A stretch of DNA of 60,000 bases from Hydractinia symbiolongicarpus (GCF_029227915.1 NC_079877.1:29539851-29599850), one strand, 5' to 3'; positions 26,900-37,620 are shown, counted from the stretch's first letter. Notes: generated from the sequence alone by a model not told the origin. Translations and numbers: made by a program.

Positions 26900-28180
26900 A
26901 CAGTGTTTTACTTTAACCACCTTTTTTATTTCCGCCAGTGAAGGCGGAATATTTAAAATCACCTGAGGAGATAGAAAGATAGATAGATGGAGACAGGGCA
27001 GCTATGCTGGACGCTGCTACATTTTTGTGTCCAGGCTAAAGCCTCAAAAAATTTCTATTTTTCCGCAAGCTAATGAAGATGCTTCATTTCTGTGTTTCAT
27101 TTCTGTCTCTTCATATTACTAATTTATTTAATTATTTGAACTGAACAACTATTTTTGATTAATAAATTATCTTATCTATCTATCTTATCTATCTACGGCC
27201 GTGAATAAAAGTGGTCGTTGTAGCTTTATTGATGTAGCTGGGGAGCTAAACACTCTTCTTTAAATTCGTGTATTTTATTAGGTAAGAATTATTTTATATA
27301 TAATTGAGAGAAGTGAGCTGCCTAGCTAGATATCAAGATACCTAGCTAACTACATAAAATAGTGTTTTGATTAAACTGCATTTTTTTCTTAAAGAGCCAG
27401 CAACAAAAAACTGTTATCCTTCTTTGTGTAATATTTTCATGGCTGTGGACACCCAACTCCTGTTCTCATGGGGAAAAGGGGCTACTTCTATCAGAAAAAA
27501 AAGATATATATTCGCACAGGATCTTTTTTTATTTTTGCAGAAAAGTTGTCGAAAAGTGACAAAAGTTTATTGTTAAATGCACCGAACAGTCAGGGTGAAC
27601 TGATGATTAGCCTGTAACAGAATATATAGTTAGCCGATGCAGGATTATTAGACGCTATGCTTAGTATAATTACCCGTTAAAAGCTTCTTTGTGTTCTTTA
27701 CAGCTAGCTAACTGCATCTTTTTCATGTTTTTTCTTGAAATTGGAATAGTGTTGTTGTTTGATAATCCGACATACTGCTAAATGCAGTAAAATTAACTTT
27801 TTTGCACAATGGTTACTTGTTGCCTTTCTTTTGGTTTTAATTGAAGCACAACTTTATGTGGGTTTATATAAATATAGATGGCTATGGGAAAATTGATAAC
27901 GAAGAAAAGTGTGGAAATTTAAGTAAAAAATAAAATAAATTCTATTGTATAAGTAGTTGTATAAGTGGCTAATTATACTGAATGTAATGTATATGCAGTG
28001 GACTCTCTATTACTTGAATCCTATAACTCGATCTCTCCTTAACCCAAGCGTTTTTTTGGTGTCTATAACTCCAGTGTCGCAACATGCTTCCAAAACTTTA
28101 TATGACATAAGTCTTTTTTGCATTTTTTTGGCTCTGTGTTTGTTTCATATCTTACATGTGTGAGGGGTCTTAAATGATTC
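26900..28180. other. Intergenic, no gene recognised
   Basis: AT-rich. A (TATC)n stretch at 27171..27194 follows AATAAATTATC, which resembles the 3' tail of a CR1/L2-type LINE, but no LINE coding sequence lies next to it. ORFs here (69 codons or fewer) look random. Confidence 0.5.
27171..27194 (+). repeat. (TATC)n microsatellite
   Basis: CTTATCTATCTATCTTATCT: five to six TATC units, possibly a retroposon tail. Confidence 0.8.
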
Positions 28181-28184
28181 AAAT

Positions 28185-28455
28185 GTCATTTAAACAAAAC
28201 GTAAACATGTGCCATGGCTAAGATGGGGAGTCCTAGGAATACTTAATGCTCACTTTGAGCTACGCAGACTCAGTTAGGGTCTGCGCTTTACCAGACAACT
28301 CCATGCAACATCCAGCAGCCCACACCTCCCCAATTTCCCTCATATGGCTTGGGTTAACCCAAGCCATGTGAGAGAAATTGCGCTACGGGGAATCAAATGC
28401 CGTTCTCCCGCACAAAATGCCCGGGTTATAACCATAAAGCTACCATGCTATTGAA
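28185..28455 (-). mobile_element. tRNA-derived SINE-like element
   Basis: The minus strand from about 28455 reads GCATGGTAGCTTTATGG, fitting a Pol III A box (TRGYnnAnnnG). The GGCATTTGATTCC B-box analogue follows about 30 nt later, then CCCGTAGC as the remains of an acceptor stem. A non-tRNA body follows, including a palindrome and an AGCGCAGACCC..GAGTCTGCG stem. Length (~270 bp), internal promoter layout and degenerate anticodon stem all point to a SINE rather than a working tRNA gene. No tail or target duplication was confirmed. Confidence 0.45.
28331..28380. repeat. 25-bp-arm near-perfect palindrome
   Basis: CAATTTCCCTCATATGGCTT..GGGTT is followed without spacer by its reverse complement (AACCCAAGCCATGTGAGAG..). 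Two mismatches in 25. It lies inside the SINE-like body. Confidence 0.85.
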
Positions 28456-28511
28456 AACAGCTAACTATTCTGTTCGTTCTGTTACTGGCTAATTATTTGT
28501 TTTCCTTAAGT

Positions 28512-29320
28512 GCCTAGTTTGCTTGAAAATCTTTCTTGAACTCACCCAAAGTAACACAAAATATAGAAATCTCACAAAAAAGGACCATCAGCTTATCAAA
28601 TCCGCAAATTTAATAATTGTGTGTTTAGCCTTTTTTGTTTCAACTTGTCTTCAGAAGTTAGATATTCTTAACTTCTTGGATTTGTTAAACGAATCAATGA
28701 CCAATTACTTTCCATAAAAAGATTACCCCGAAAGAAATTTTAATTTGAGACTTCAAATCAAAAAAGGATAATAAACAATCAAATTTTTTGAATTCAATAA
28801 TCGATTTCGACAATATAAATCCTGTTTTGTCTACAGGTTTCAAAATCATGTATCACCTGCTTAATATGTTACTTGTTTAATAAAGATATCAAAAACCAGC
28901 TTGATTAAATTTACATACATACATTTATTTATATAATATACGTTGTGCATTACATGGCATTGATTTGTATTCTTTTAATAAATTCCCTTTTATAATCAAA
29001 GAGAGGTTAAAGACACAATAATTATACAAATCGGTGCTAATTCAGTGTATGACAAAATTGTATTCTTGTTTCTCATTTTTAAGACGTACTTTCTTTCTCA
29101 GATGAGCTGTTATCAAACCATGCACCATCAGCATTTTCAAAAAATTTTCAACAAGAGAGTAAATTTTGAAGGCCTAAATACTGAAATATTCAAATGCTTA
29201 TTGCTGAATTAATTAACAATGAATCATTTCATCATTCAAATTGAGCTCGTTCAGAAGTTATTATATTCGAATCGTGAAGTTTACACAGACTTTTTTCTGG
29301 TCAGTATTAAAAATATCCAG
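28512..29320. repeat. Dispersed repeat R1, copy 1
   Basis: Blocks such as TCACAAAAAAGGACCAT, TAATATGTTACTTGTTTAA, AAAGATATCAAAA and TTACATGGCATT recur in the same order at 47462..48020. The later part (ATTGTATTCT .. GAGCTGTTATCA .. GAGAG) recurs at 59031..59250. It lies immediately upstream of the ISL2EU transposase remnant and could be part of the same element. It encodes nothing recognisable. Confidence 0.75.
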
Positions 29321-29539
29321 TTCAAGTTTTAACTATTACTTTAGAATATATATATACTTCATATAGCTATGTAAAAATTATGAATGTTTTAAACGATCAC
29401 AAAAATGAGTATACAACAGCTCATAATCATAAGTTCCATTCAACACAAAATTCCTTAGTCAATATATGTTTTCTTTAGGAGAAAATGGAAGATGACATCA
29501 AGGAAATTTCCAATTATATTGTTGTGCTAAAAAAATAAA

Positions 29540-30345
29540 ATTAGGGATCTTATCAAGGAAATCAATTCATACCAGAGCGAGGCATTTTCTTCAGAAAAAA
29601 TAAAAATTGATCCACGTGCAATAAAATTTTACACCAGTTTTCCAAACTACGAGTCACTCAAAATTACGTCGTATCCACTATTGGTCCGGTCCAAAGTCTC
29701 TTGGTAAGAAACATGGTAATTTATTTTATCAAAACTCCAGATATGGTCATTCCAAACCTAGTTGTAAAAGATCACTGTCTTTATTGGATTGATTTTTTAT
29801 TGTCTTAGTACGTTTGAAGGTTGGTTTGTCTGTTGATGATATTGCTGATCATTTTAATGTATCTTCTGGTCACATCTCAAGAAAACTTACCACTTGGATA
29901 AGCTTTCTTTATTATGCACTTCTTCAGTTGTTTCCATTTCCTCCTCAACAAATGGTTCGAAAATACATGTCTAAGCAATTTCGAGAGTATTCCACAACAC
30001 GTGTTATTATTGATGGTACTGAAGTTCTTATATAAACCCCTTCTACTATGGTATCACAGTCACAAACATGGTCACAATATAAACATCGTAACACTTGAAA
30101 AGCAAAGAATAAACGGTTTCCACATATCAGACATTCTTCCTGATGGTTTGAACATTCCACCATTTAAAGGTCATCGAGACCAGCTTACAGCAGAAGAAAC
30201 TGACGAAACTGCTAGGATTGCTGCTGTCGGAATTTTATCACTTCTTGGATGAAAGAATCCCTCTGTCGTTGTCACCAATTATGAATCAGACATTCACTGT
30301 TTGTTGTTACTCAACCAACTTTTTACAACCATTATGTCTCTTCAC
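29540..30345 (+). pseudogene. ISL2EU/IS4EU (Harbinger-related) transposase, decayed
   Basis: Recognisable blocks, in order: DPRAIKFYTSFPNYESL (about 29606..29656), VGLSVDDIADHF with ISRKLTTWISF (29820..29910), YSTTRVIIDGTEVLI (29991..30035, with the first catalytic Asp in IDGTE), LNIPPFKGHRDQLTAEETDE (30147..30206) and PLSLSPIMNQTFTVCCY (30253..30303). This is the layout of DDE transposases of the ISL2EU group. A GTAAG site at 29704 and TTAG at 29805 may mark an old intron. The segment between IDGTE and LNIPPF, including the second catalytic Asp, is mostly deleted, and at least three frames are used. Inactive. Confidence 0.75.
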
Positions 30346-30369
30346 CCCCCCCCCCCCCCCCCCCCCCCC
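30345..30369 (+). repeat. Poly(C) tract of 25
   Basis: Uninterrupted run of 25 C at the 3' end of the ISL2EU remnant. The complementary strand is a G-run able to form a G-quadruplex. Confidence 0.97.
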
Positions 30370-30704
30370 AGGAGCAGAAAAGATAAAATCTAACATATGT
30401 CGTTTAAATTTGTCACATTCTACTACTATACTACGCCAAACACAATAAAACGGCTATTTTTATAGTCACAAATAATTAAAAAACAATGATTTTGGCTATT
30501 TTGGCTTAAATGGTCGAAAAAGTTTTTCGCTCTTCATCAAAAAAAAATCTTTAGTTTAAGAAATTATATAAATCTGTACAATCGCTCCCCGTCGGAGTAC
30601 ATAGCAATAAATTAACTTTTAAAACCAATGTGAGCCAATCAACTTATTTGTTTACATATAACCAACCAATAAAAATACATGATTTTTTAAGAAGAACCAA
30701 TTAA

Positions 30705-30742
30705 AGGGAATATAGCATGTTTTATAAATATTTGCATATAAA
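30705..30742 (+). repeat. Kolobok left terminal inverted repeat
   Basis: Begins AGGGAATATAGCATG directly after TTAA. Pairs with the right end with one gap and about 25% mismatch over ~38 bp. Confidence 0.75.
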
Positions 30743-31101
30743 AACTTCATATAGCACGAAACAATAATTTAGCATTAATATATCTTAAAAAGTAATTCTT
30801 ACGCACAATATTGTTCTTTAAAGTTTAACCTTCGCCACGAGAGTGGCCTTCTTCGACCGCCATGATAGTTTCTGATGAAAACACGATCAAGTGCGATATA
30901 GCATAATCGATTTACTGTGACGTAAGCAATTTTATAAAAAATACAGAAGCCTTCCTCTTCACACACCCTGCACGCGAAGTTTGTTCTTAAACCTATTAAT
31001 AATTTATAATAGAAACTTAGATTTATTTTATACAATTTAACCCCCGTCGATATATTATAAAAACATTTATGCTCAAAAACTTTTTTTCGATATTTCTTAA
31101 A

Positions 31102-34100
31102 ATGGCGTGGTGTGCTGCAGTAGGTTGTCCTAATCATACGGCTAATAATCCCGAGAAAGTTCAGTTTTTTAAATTGCCGTCAAATGAAGATACGCGCAAA
31201 AAGTGGATACATGCTTTGCGGAGAAAAAATTTACCTAAAAGGGTCTTTGTTTGTTCAAAACATTTTGAATGCTTTGATCCAAGTTGGGACATGCAACACC
31301 AGATATTCCCGCGAAAAATCCCGAGAATGGTGTTAAAAAATGCCTTCCCAACAATATTTTGTTTTCAAGAGCAACCAAAGGAAAGAAAGGCCTCAGTTCG
31401 AAGGGCCCAATGCAGGGAAAGAGAAGAGGTAATTTATAGGTATTTGTTAACAGGAGTCACATGTCGAGCATATACTCCATGTTATCTAAAATTTTAGGTC
31501 ATAGATACTGCCGTAGTGATGGAATTGCATGAAGAAGAAGTGGAAGCTAGCAACACATGTGGAACACAAACTGATTCTCCTATTGTCGTTAGTAAACCAA
31601 AAGTTGTCTTGCGATCTATTGGTACCCAGACTTCTCCAATTAGTGTCAGAAATATGGGGTATCAAGTTAATATGCGACCTCGACACAGAAGTCAATGTGT
31701 ACAAGTAACGCCAGATACAACAAACATTCACTGTCAAACACGTCTTGACGGTAATTTAAATTCATTCCTTATAATTTTGTTTAAAATCAATCATATCGTT
31801 ATTAAATTTTGTTTCTTTTTTCCTAGACCAAGGCGACTAGGACAAAGACGACGATGTTGATAACGATGAAAATGTTGATGATGATGAAACTGATGAAGAT
31901 AATTACGAGTTTGATGATGATTGTGACGACGATAACATTGTCCCCCAACTTAATAGTACCACTATTGAAAAAATGAGAGACCTGACTCCAGATTTCTTCG
32001 CCAACATGCTGGGATTATCTTCAATAACAAGCAGCAACAAGAGTTGTATACACAACGTAGACGAAGATGATGAGACAAATGAAGAAGAATTGCACGATGT
32101 ATCATTCAACGATTCCTGGTTGAAAAAGTCAGAAGAGCGGTAAGAATTAAAATTTCGCACAAAACATGAATCCGTTGCGTTATATATACTCTATGCTTGA
32201 TATTGATTTTCACTTAACATAGCTGTGACAAGACTGATCCTACGTACGAGCCGGACGTTGAAGAAGATTACGAGAAGATTAATCTAGTAATTCCCATGCA
32301 AAAGAAAGAGCGAATTTTCTTGGTGTTTGAATTCTGCCTAAAGTCACTTTTTAAGTACTGTCCAAAATGCGGCGTAGGACTGGATTCAACTATGACTACG
32401 GAAGTCCCAAATACTGGTAAGAGTGTACGGTACATAATATTATGGCAGTACAAGAAATATCTTTTAACTGTTTGTGACATTATTCCCACCTAGGTACACA
32501 GTTAAAACTCAAATTTAATTGCATGAATGGCTGTGATTCATCTTGGGTATCACAACCTGAAATGCAAAGTACACGAGGATTAGGAAATTTGTCCATAACG
32601 TCAGCGATCGAGATGGCTGGATTACAATTTAACAAAATGAAACGGTAGGTTACGAAAGCTGAAATAATCCCTCAGCCTCGCTGTTAAATATGTTACTAAC
32701 AGTAAAACTTCGTCCATCCTAGATTCGCAAAAGTATTATACTTAAAATTTCTGGACAGCAGCACTTATTACCGTCTACGAGGTGACTATGTTTTTCCAGA
32801 GATATATAAAGCATGGAGAAAACATAAGTCTAAACTTATTGACGATATAAAGCAAGAGGATAGGCAGTTAGAACTCGCCCTTGATGGACAGTGTGACACT
32901 CCTGGACACAATGCAACATACTCAACAGTATCTGCAATGGATGTCAAAACAAACAAAATTATTGAATTCAACATTGTCCATGTTCGCGAGGTCAGTCATT
33001 GCATTCCTTTGTAACGTCATAATTTTTGTATTTCGTCATAATAAAATAAACACCGCTCTTGCCGTAGGTCAAAAACTCTCAAAATATGGAAAAGGAAGGA
33101 TTTATTCGTTGCCTTGAAAACATTCAGGAAAAACATAAACTTCAAATAGAAGTGGTTGCTACTGATAGACACGGTCAAATTCGAAAATTGATGAGGACCG
33201 ATCCTCGCTTTAATCACATCTTTCACCAATTCGATCCATGGCACATTGCTAAAGGATTTGTGAAAAAACTGACTAAAGCTTCAAAGAAAAAGGGTGAGTC
33301 ATTGTTATATAAGTTGCTTATTGCCATCTATTTAGATATATTTATAGCACGTCTGTTTGTTTTCTTTAGGGTTCCATCTGCTGGCAGAATGGGCCCCTGC
33401 GACAGTAAATCATTTATACTGGTCTGTTTTAACGTGTAATGGTGATCCGAATGACTTACGAGAGCGTTTTTGTTCCATTATGCATCATGTTGTAAACCGC
33501 CATTCCAATTTCGTTGGAAATAAAAATTACCTAAAATGTGAACATGGCGAACTCAACGACACTGACATTCGACGCAAGAAGTGGTTAAAGAAAGGAACGC
33601 AAGTTATGAGAGTTCAAATCTATTGTTCTTCAAAGACAAGTTGTCGCTGATCTTTCCCACATGACCCGATTGGTCTATACCACATTGTTGAAAGTATTTC
33701 ATAGTGTCAAAATCCGTTATCTCCCCAAATCCATTTTTTTCAATATGGAAAAGATGATTGCGGGTACTCAGTTAGCCATTTTGGATCATAACTTAAATGT
33801 GGATAGAGAACAGGTACGAATACGTCTTACTTTTTTGTTTTAATTACGTACAGCAAATATATAATCTGAAAACTAATCGTTTAGGAGACATCTAAAAAAG
33901 CTGAAAAAGAGGGCAATGTGAAACCAATTTTTCGCATTGCCTATAGCAAACCAACAAAACGTTTTGTCGCCAAAAAGGAGAAAGTCGCAAAAGATTATAA
34001 TTACCTTGTTGACATACTCGGTAAAATAATCACACGAGTTGAAGAAAATAGAAAGGTAACCACGGAAAAGCGCAGCAAACGTAAGCTCAGTTTGACTGTA

Positions 34101-34172
34101 GCACCATCAGAGAGAGAAGACCGTGAAGTTATCATTGAGCAATCAACTAAGTATAGCAGATTAAAACTGTAG
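31102..34172 (+). pseudogene. Kolobok-type THAP-domain DDE transposase, nine exons, frameshifted
   Basis: Exons inferred from GT..AG borders: 31102..31428, 31498..31750, 31827..32139, 32223..32416, 32494..32644, 32723..32990, 33068..33293, 33370..33813, 33885..34172; introns are all ~70-83 bp. The start ATG opens a THAP finger: CAAVGC at residues 4-9, FKLPS, CSKHF, then AFPTIF (AVPTIF box). A serine/threonine and acidic linker follows, then a CPKCG knuckle, then the RNase-H-like core: LDGQCDTPGH (first Asp), VVATDRHGQI (second Asp), FDPWHIAKGF. The exon sum is 2464 nt, two short of 822 codons, matching a two-base loss I place at 33604..33625, where the frame moves from KKGT to SIVLQRQVVADL. 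With the best-looking acceptor, exon 3 also has an in-frame TAG at 31838; a weaker GT (31705) / AG (31840) pair would avoid it. Likely inactive. Confidence 0.75.
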
Positions 34173-34301
34173 TGAATTTTTATTTTTTTAGCTTATATAA
34201 TTATTTATATACTATTTTCATACATATATTATTTACATGGATATTTTACACGTATACTAATGAACGGTTTAGTCGCTTTCGTCTTCGTGAGCTGCAAATT
34301 G

Positions 34302-35011
34302 TCACACCATTTCAATCTCAGGAACATTCGTTCCTCCCTCTCTAAACCCAGTGTAATTACCACTTTCAAAAGGGAAGGCTGTTCTTATTTTAGCAACGAC
34401 ACAAGCAGGAATGACTCTCCGCACACCTCGTCCCAACCTAGTATGGATGAACCAACTAAACTGTCTGTACAATGCGTAGCGATATGATCTAAAATAGGTT
34501 ATATATTTCATTTATGGATAATATAATATATTACATGTTCTTATATAACTCTACTTACTGGCTAGGTACGTTATCCCTATCACATGGTAACGATGCATTT
34601 TCCCTGTCATATAACGATACCAAAGCAGTCCACAGAACACCCCTGTCTAGCATCACGTTTGAAAAGCTATTGTGCTCAGTGATACATCTGCAATCTAAAA
34701 AAGGTTTGGGTACTAGATTGTATGTGTAATTGTTTCACTGTTTATTTTGTAAATAGAAATAAACTAAAGCAAACCGTCTAATTTGAAATATTTTATTTCG
34801 TCTATCTCGTGGCAGCATATGCACTCTCTTTCCGTATCCAATACGACGCAGTGCCCACAAGTACAACAACCATCGACCCCAGCTTTCCTATCTCCCTACG
34901 CTGTAATAGCTCATCCAAAGAAATATCAGAATATTCCTCAGGTTCAGAATGTTCTTCATCATCCTGAAATTCTGGTTCAAACTGAAAACCAAGTACCGTT
35001 GGTTGATCCAT
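34302..35011 (-). pseudogene. P2X7-C ('ballast')-like cysteine-rich protein encoded by the Kolobok element
   Basis: Three minus-strand exons: 35011..34775, 34694..34559 and 34488..34302, with GT..AG introns of 80 and 70 bp. Residues run from an acidic N-terminus (MDQPTVLGFQFEPEF, EEYSDISLDELL) to the cysteine blocks CCTCGHC, CICCHE and CRCITEH, then VPSQSYRYALYRQFSWF and the close RVIPACVVAKIRTAFP with YTGFRE. That order (C-x-C-x2-C, C-x-C-C, C-I-T-E-H, YRQF, PSCVV-x-x-IR-x-x-FP, Y-x-GF) is the zinc-binding C-terminal domain known from the P2X7 receptor and many stand-alone invertebrate proteins. There is no channel part. Exon 1 changes frame at about 34880..34900, between LLQRREIG and the first Cys block, so this copy is broken unless that is a sequencing error. 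Function in transposition is unknown. Confidence 0.7.
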
Positions 35012-35303
35012 GATAAAATTTAATATGAATGTTTGTTATTTACTTTCTCAAAACATTACATATTTTTTCTAAAAAGAACCTTCTACTTTTACGGGGGCTC
35101 ACTTTTTTTCTATACAATTGTGTACGTAAGTCGCATAATTACGCATACTAATGTGATTGTCCAGGATTCTGACCGCGTTAAAACGACCTCGTTGAAGAAG
35201 GCGACTGTAATGTAAACATGTGAAACTTTTTTATGTTGTTTGTTTTTTTTGTTTATCTTCAAAACATAAGAACTAGATATTCTTTTATGACTTTGAAAAG
35301 TGG

Positions 35304-35341
35304 TTTATATATGTAAAAATAATTTTTCACGCCATATTCCT
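35304..35341 (-). repeat. Kolobok right terminal inverted repeat
   Basis: The reverse complement begins AGGAATATGGCGTG. It is followed on the plus strand by TTAA at 35342..35345. Confidence 0.75.
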
Positions 35342-35345
35342 TTAA

Positions 35346-36371
35346 TTATTGAGAAGATAAAGTTTCAGTCAAGCGTAAAAAAGTTCTGTACAAGGAGGTA
35401 GCTGCATAGAATGGATAGCCAAATAATGAATTTATAAATTTGTAGCTTTAATAACAATACAGCATAAACTCGAAGGATAACGTCAGCTTTGTACGGAATC
35501 TGTGTCTGACTGAAAATACAGAACCACTAGAAACTCGTTTTCCACAGAATTTTTATTAAGAAATTCTTATTTGCGAGTCTGTAAACAGTACACCATTGCA
35601 AAAAATGACGTCAGGAATAAAATTAAAACCATCCGTTAATCCATGGAATATCGATGGAAATTTACCTGTTGCAGCAAAGTTGATAAATCATATCGAATTT
35701 GCTACTTGTTGCTTGAAGATTTTTGTGCGTAGTTTAGCATGAAAGAACAATTTCAAACTCAAATTGTGAGTGAGTTAAGTACAGAAAAACATCTGTGGAG
35801 TGCTTACAACGTCTGTTTAAATAAAAACACAGACAAACATCCTGTCGTTACCCAATCTGGCTAAGTCAGTCACTGAGAATCTTTTTAATTTGCAGAAGTT
35901 TTATCCGGCAAAAAAAAATAGTTAACATCACCTAGACACAGGACAACACTAAACACAGGTTGCCAAGACTGTACAGCTATGTAAATACATTTTTGTCTAC
36001 TTTCACTTTTTAGCTAGGTGCAGCTTAGCTACAAAGTGAAAGCCTGCATGAAAGTTCTTCCATTTATACGGTTTTTTTACAATAACGCTTTTAAAATATT
36101 TCCTTTAAAACTGCTATTTATCATAATTTTTTGAAACTTCTCTGTGTTTTCTTTATTGGATTAGAACAAATTTTAACCAATGTGAAACAATAAACAGTAA
36201 AAAAAACACGTAAAAGGGTTATTATTTTGATATCAGAATACATTCTTAAATCAGTCTTTGTTATGCGCTGAGCAACACCGACATACAGAAATATCAGTGT
36301 TACTTAGAAAAGAACTTACTTAACGTCTGCAAGCTTCAAGTTCTTGGAGCTTAACATCTGATATATATTTT
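35346..36371. other. Intergenic / possible 5' region of the small membrane ORF
   Basis: No open frame of note. A candidate acceptor, ATATATTTTAG, lies at 36363..36373 just upstream of the small ORF at 36420, so an untranslated first exon could lie here or further upstream. Confidence 0.45.
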
Positions 36372-36419
36372 AGAGAAATAAAAATAACAAGAATTTCGCA
36401 TACATTGGAAAGAAAAAAA

Positions 36420-36563
36420 ATGGAGGATTACATATTCTTAATAGCTACGACATTAGCAGTGTTGATCATTTTGGTAGCTTTTTTATTGATGAGAAGGAGT
36501 GAGGAAAGCTTAACTGAACCAAGAAGCGTTTGTACAGTTACACAGCAAGCAAAAACAGATTAA
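36420..36563 (+). CDS. Small single-pass membrane protein (47 aa), unidentified
   Basis: The ATG sits in a favourable context (AAAAATGG). The 47-residue product has a five-residue start (MEDYI), a clear hydrophobic segment of about 20 residues (FLIATTLAVLIILVAFLLM), then MRRSEES as a positive stop and a polar tail ending QQAKTD. A membrane anchor with basic residues after it suggests an N-out, C-cytoplasmic topology. A possible splice acceptor lies 47 nt upstream and an AATAAA signal ~140 nt downstream, so a complete short final exon is plausible. I do not recognise the family. It could instead be chance or the end of a longer spliced gene. Confidence 0.4.
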   Translation: MEDYIFLIATTLAVLIILVAFLLMRRSEESLTEPRSVCTVTQQAKTD

Positions 36564-36705
36564 ATGATTGATGGATTACACTGTCTCTATTTTTCTCAAT
36601 TTTTTTCATATTATTTAATTTTTGATTGAATTTACACTAACACATACGTTTTATCATTTGCAAGTTTTGTTTACTTTGGTAGAATGCAGTTCATCCCAGT
36701 GGACT

Positions 36706-36711
36706 AATAAA
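36706..36711 (+). promoter_or_regulatory. Candidate poly(A) signal AATAAA
   Basis: AATAAA about 140 nt after the stop of the 47-aa ORF. In AT-rich DNA this can occur by chance. Confidence 0.35.
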
Positions 36712-36805
36712 ACTGCAACACTTCTAGACTGTTCTTCCTGAAATGCAGTTTTACAGCCTTGAGACCAGGGCTTTTTCCCTTTTTTCATTCACGTAAGGAA
36801 GCCAA

Positions 36806-37620
36806 ACTAGAAATTAAAAAAAAGTTGCGAAGCATTTCGCAAGTTGCAAGCAAAATTAAACTATCCAATACTTTGTCCCTAGCGCTTCTTGTTTCTTTGG
36901 CGCTAACATCTTCCGAAATACATCAAAACTGAATATAAGAGAAGAAGAACCCTGGTGACGATGAAGGAAAATGAACGCTTTGCAGAACAATTCGTTGCGC
37001 AAAAACAGTCTTTTTTTGCGAATAGACTGCGCGAGTATTTGATGTGCGTGTAAGATATTTCTTTTCAAAATGTGCGCGAAAATTAAATTACGCGAAACTA
37101 ACAAAAGCGAATAACGCGTGTTAAAATCTTGTACCACCTTTTCCCACCAAATGATAAAAGTAAAGAGCGCAATACAAAGTTACACTTTTAGCAGTATTCT
37201 GAAAGATATCGAGTTGTGCATCCCGCAGAAGTTAGTCTTAACGTTAACGATTTCGTAGATAACCTTACAACAAAACAGCATTTTTTTCACGTAAAAATAC
37301 CGGCACTAGAAGCCACAGAATCTGCTGGAACAAATTTCGAAAACTCACGGGGAACAATTAAAACAAAAACAAACAAATCAAAACAGTTTTTTTAACTTTA
37401 TCAAGATTTATTAAATAGCTTCAATTTTTGGCCAGAGAAAACAGTAACGCTTTCTTCTTTATTTTCTTCTTTCTTTTTATCACACGCATTGAAAGAATAC
37501 ATCACTCACTCCCATTGTACAAAATCTAAAAAAAAAAAGAAACATTTTCATATAGTAAAGTTTCCAGTGCCTGGAATGGCCAAGTCAATGGAATTGAAAG
37601 CGCCGTTTTTTATCTCTGAA
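36806..37620. repeat. Dispersed repeat R2, copy 1
   Basis: Shares ordered blocks with 54163..55530: CTAGAAATTAAAAAAAA, TTGCAAGCAAAATT, TTTTTTTCACGTAAAAATA, AAAACTCACG, ACTTTATCAAGATTTA, CATTGTAC. Overall similarity about 75-80%. No protein is readable through it. Class unknown. Confidence 0.75.

Larger units (their letters stand above)
30705..35341. mobile_element. Kolobok-type DNA transposon, 4.6 kb, full-length ends
   Basis: TTAA occurs at both borders (30701..30704 and 35342..35345). The left end starts AGGGAATATAGCATG and the right end, reverse-complemented, starts AGGAATATGGCGTG; similarity continues for ~35 bp to CATATAAA. TTAA duplications, 5'-AG termini and a THAP-bearing DDE transposase are the hallmarks of the Kolobok superfamily. 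The element carries two convergent genes: a nine-exon transposase (plus) and a cysteine-rich P2X7-C-like gene (minus). They end 130 bp apart (34172 and 34302). Structure is complete but both genes have lesions, so it is probably recently inactivated and possibly still mobilisable in trans. Confidence 0.8.

Noticed and set aside
30799-31137. 112-codon minus ORF at the Kolobok 5' end
   Set aside because: Overlaps the transposase leader and THAP start on the other strand; no domain recognised.
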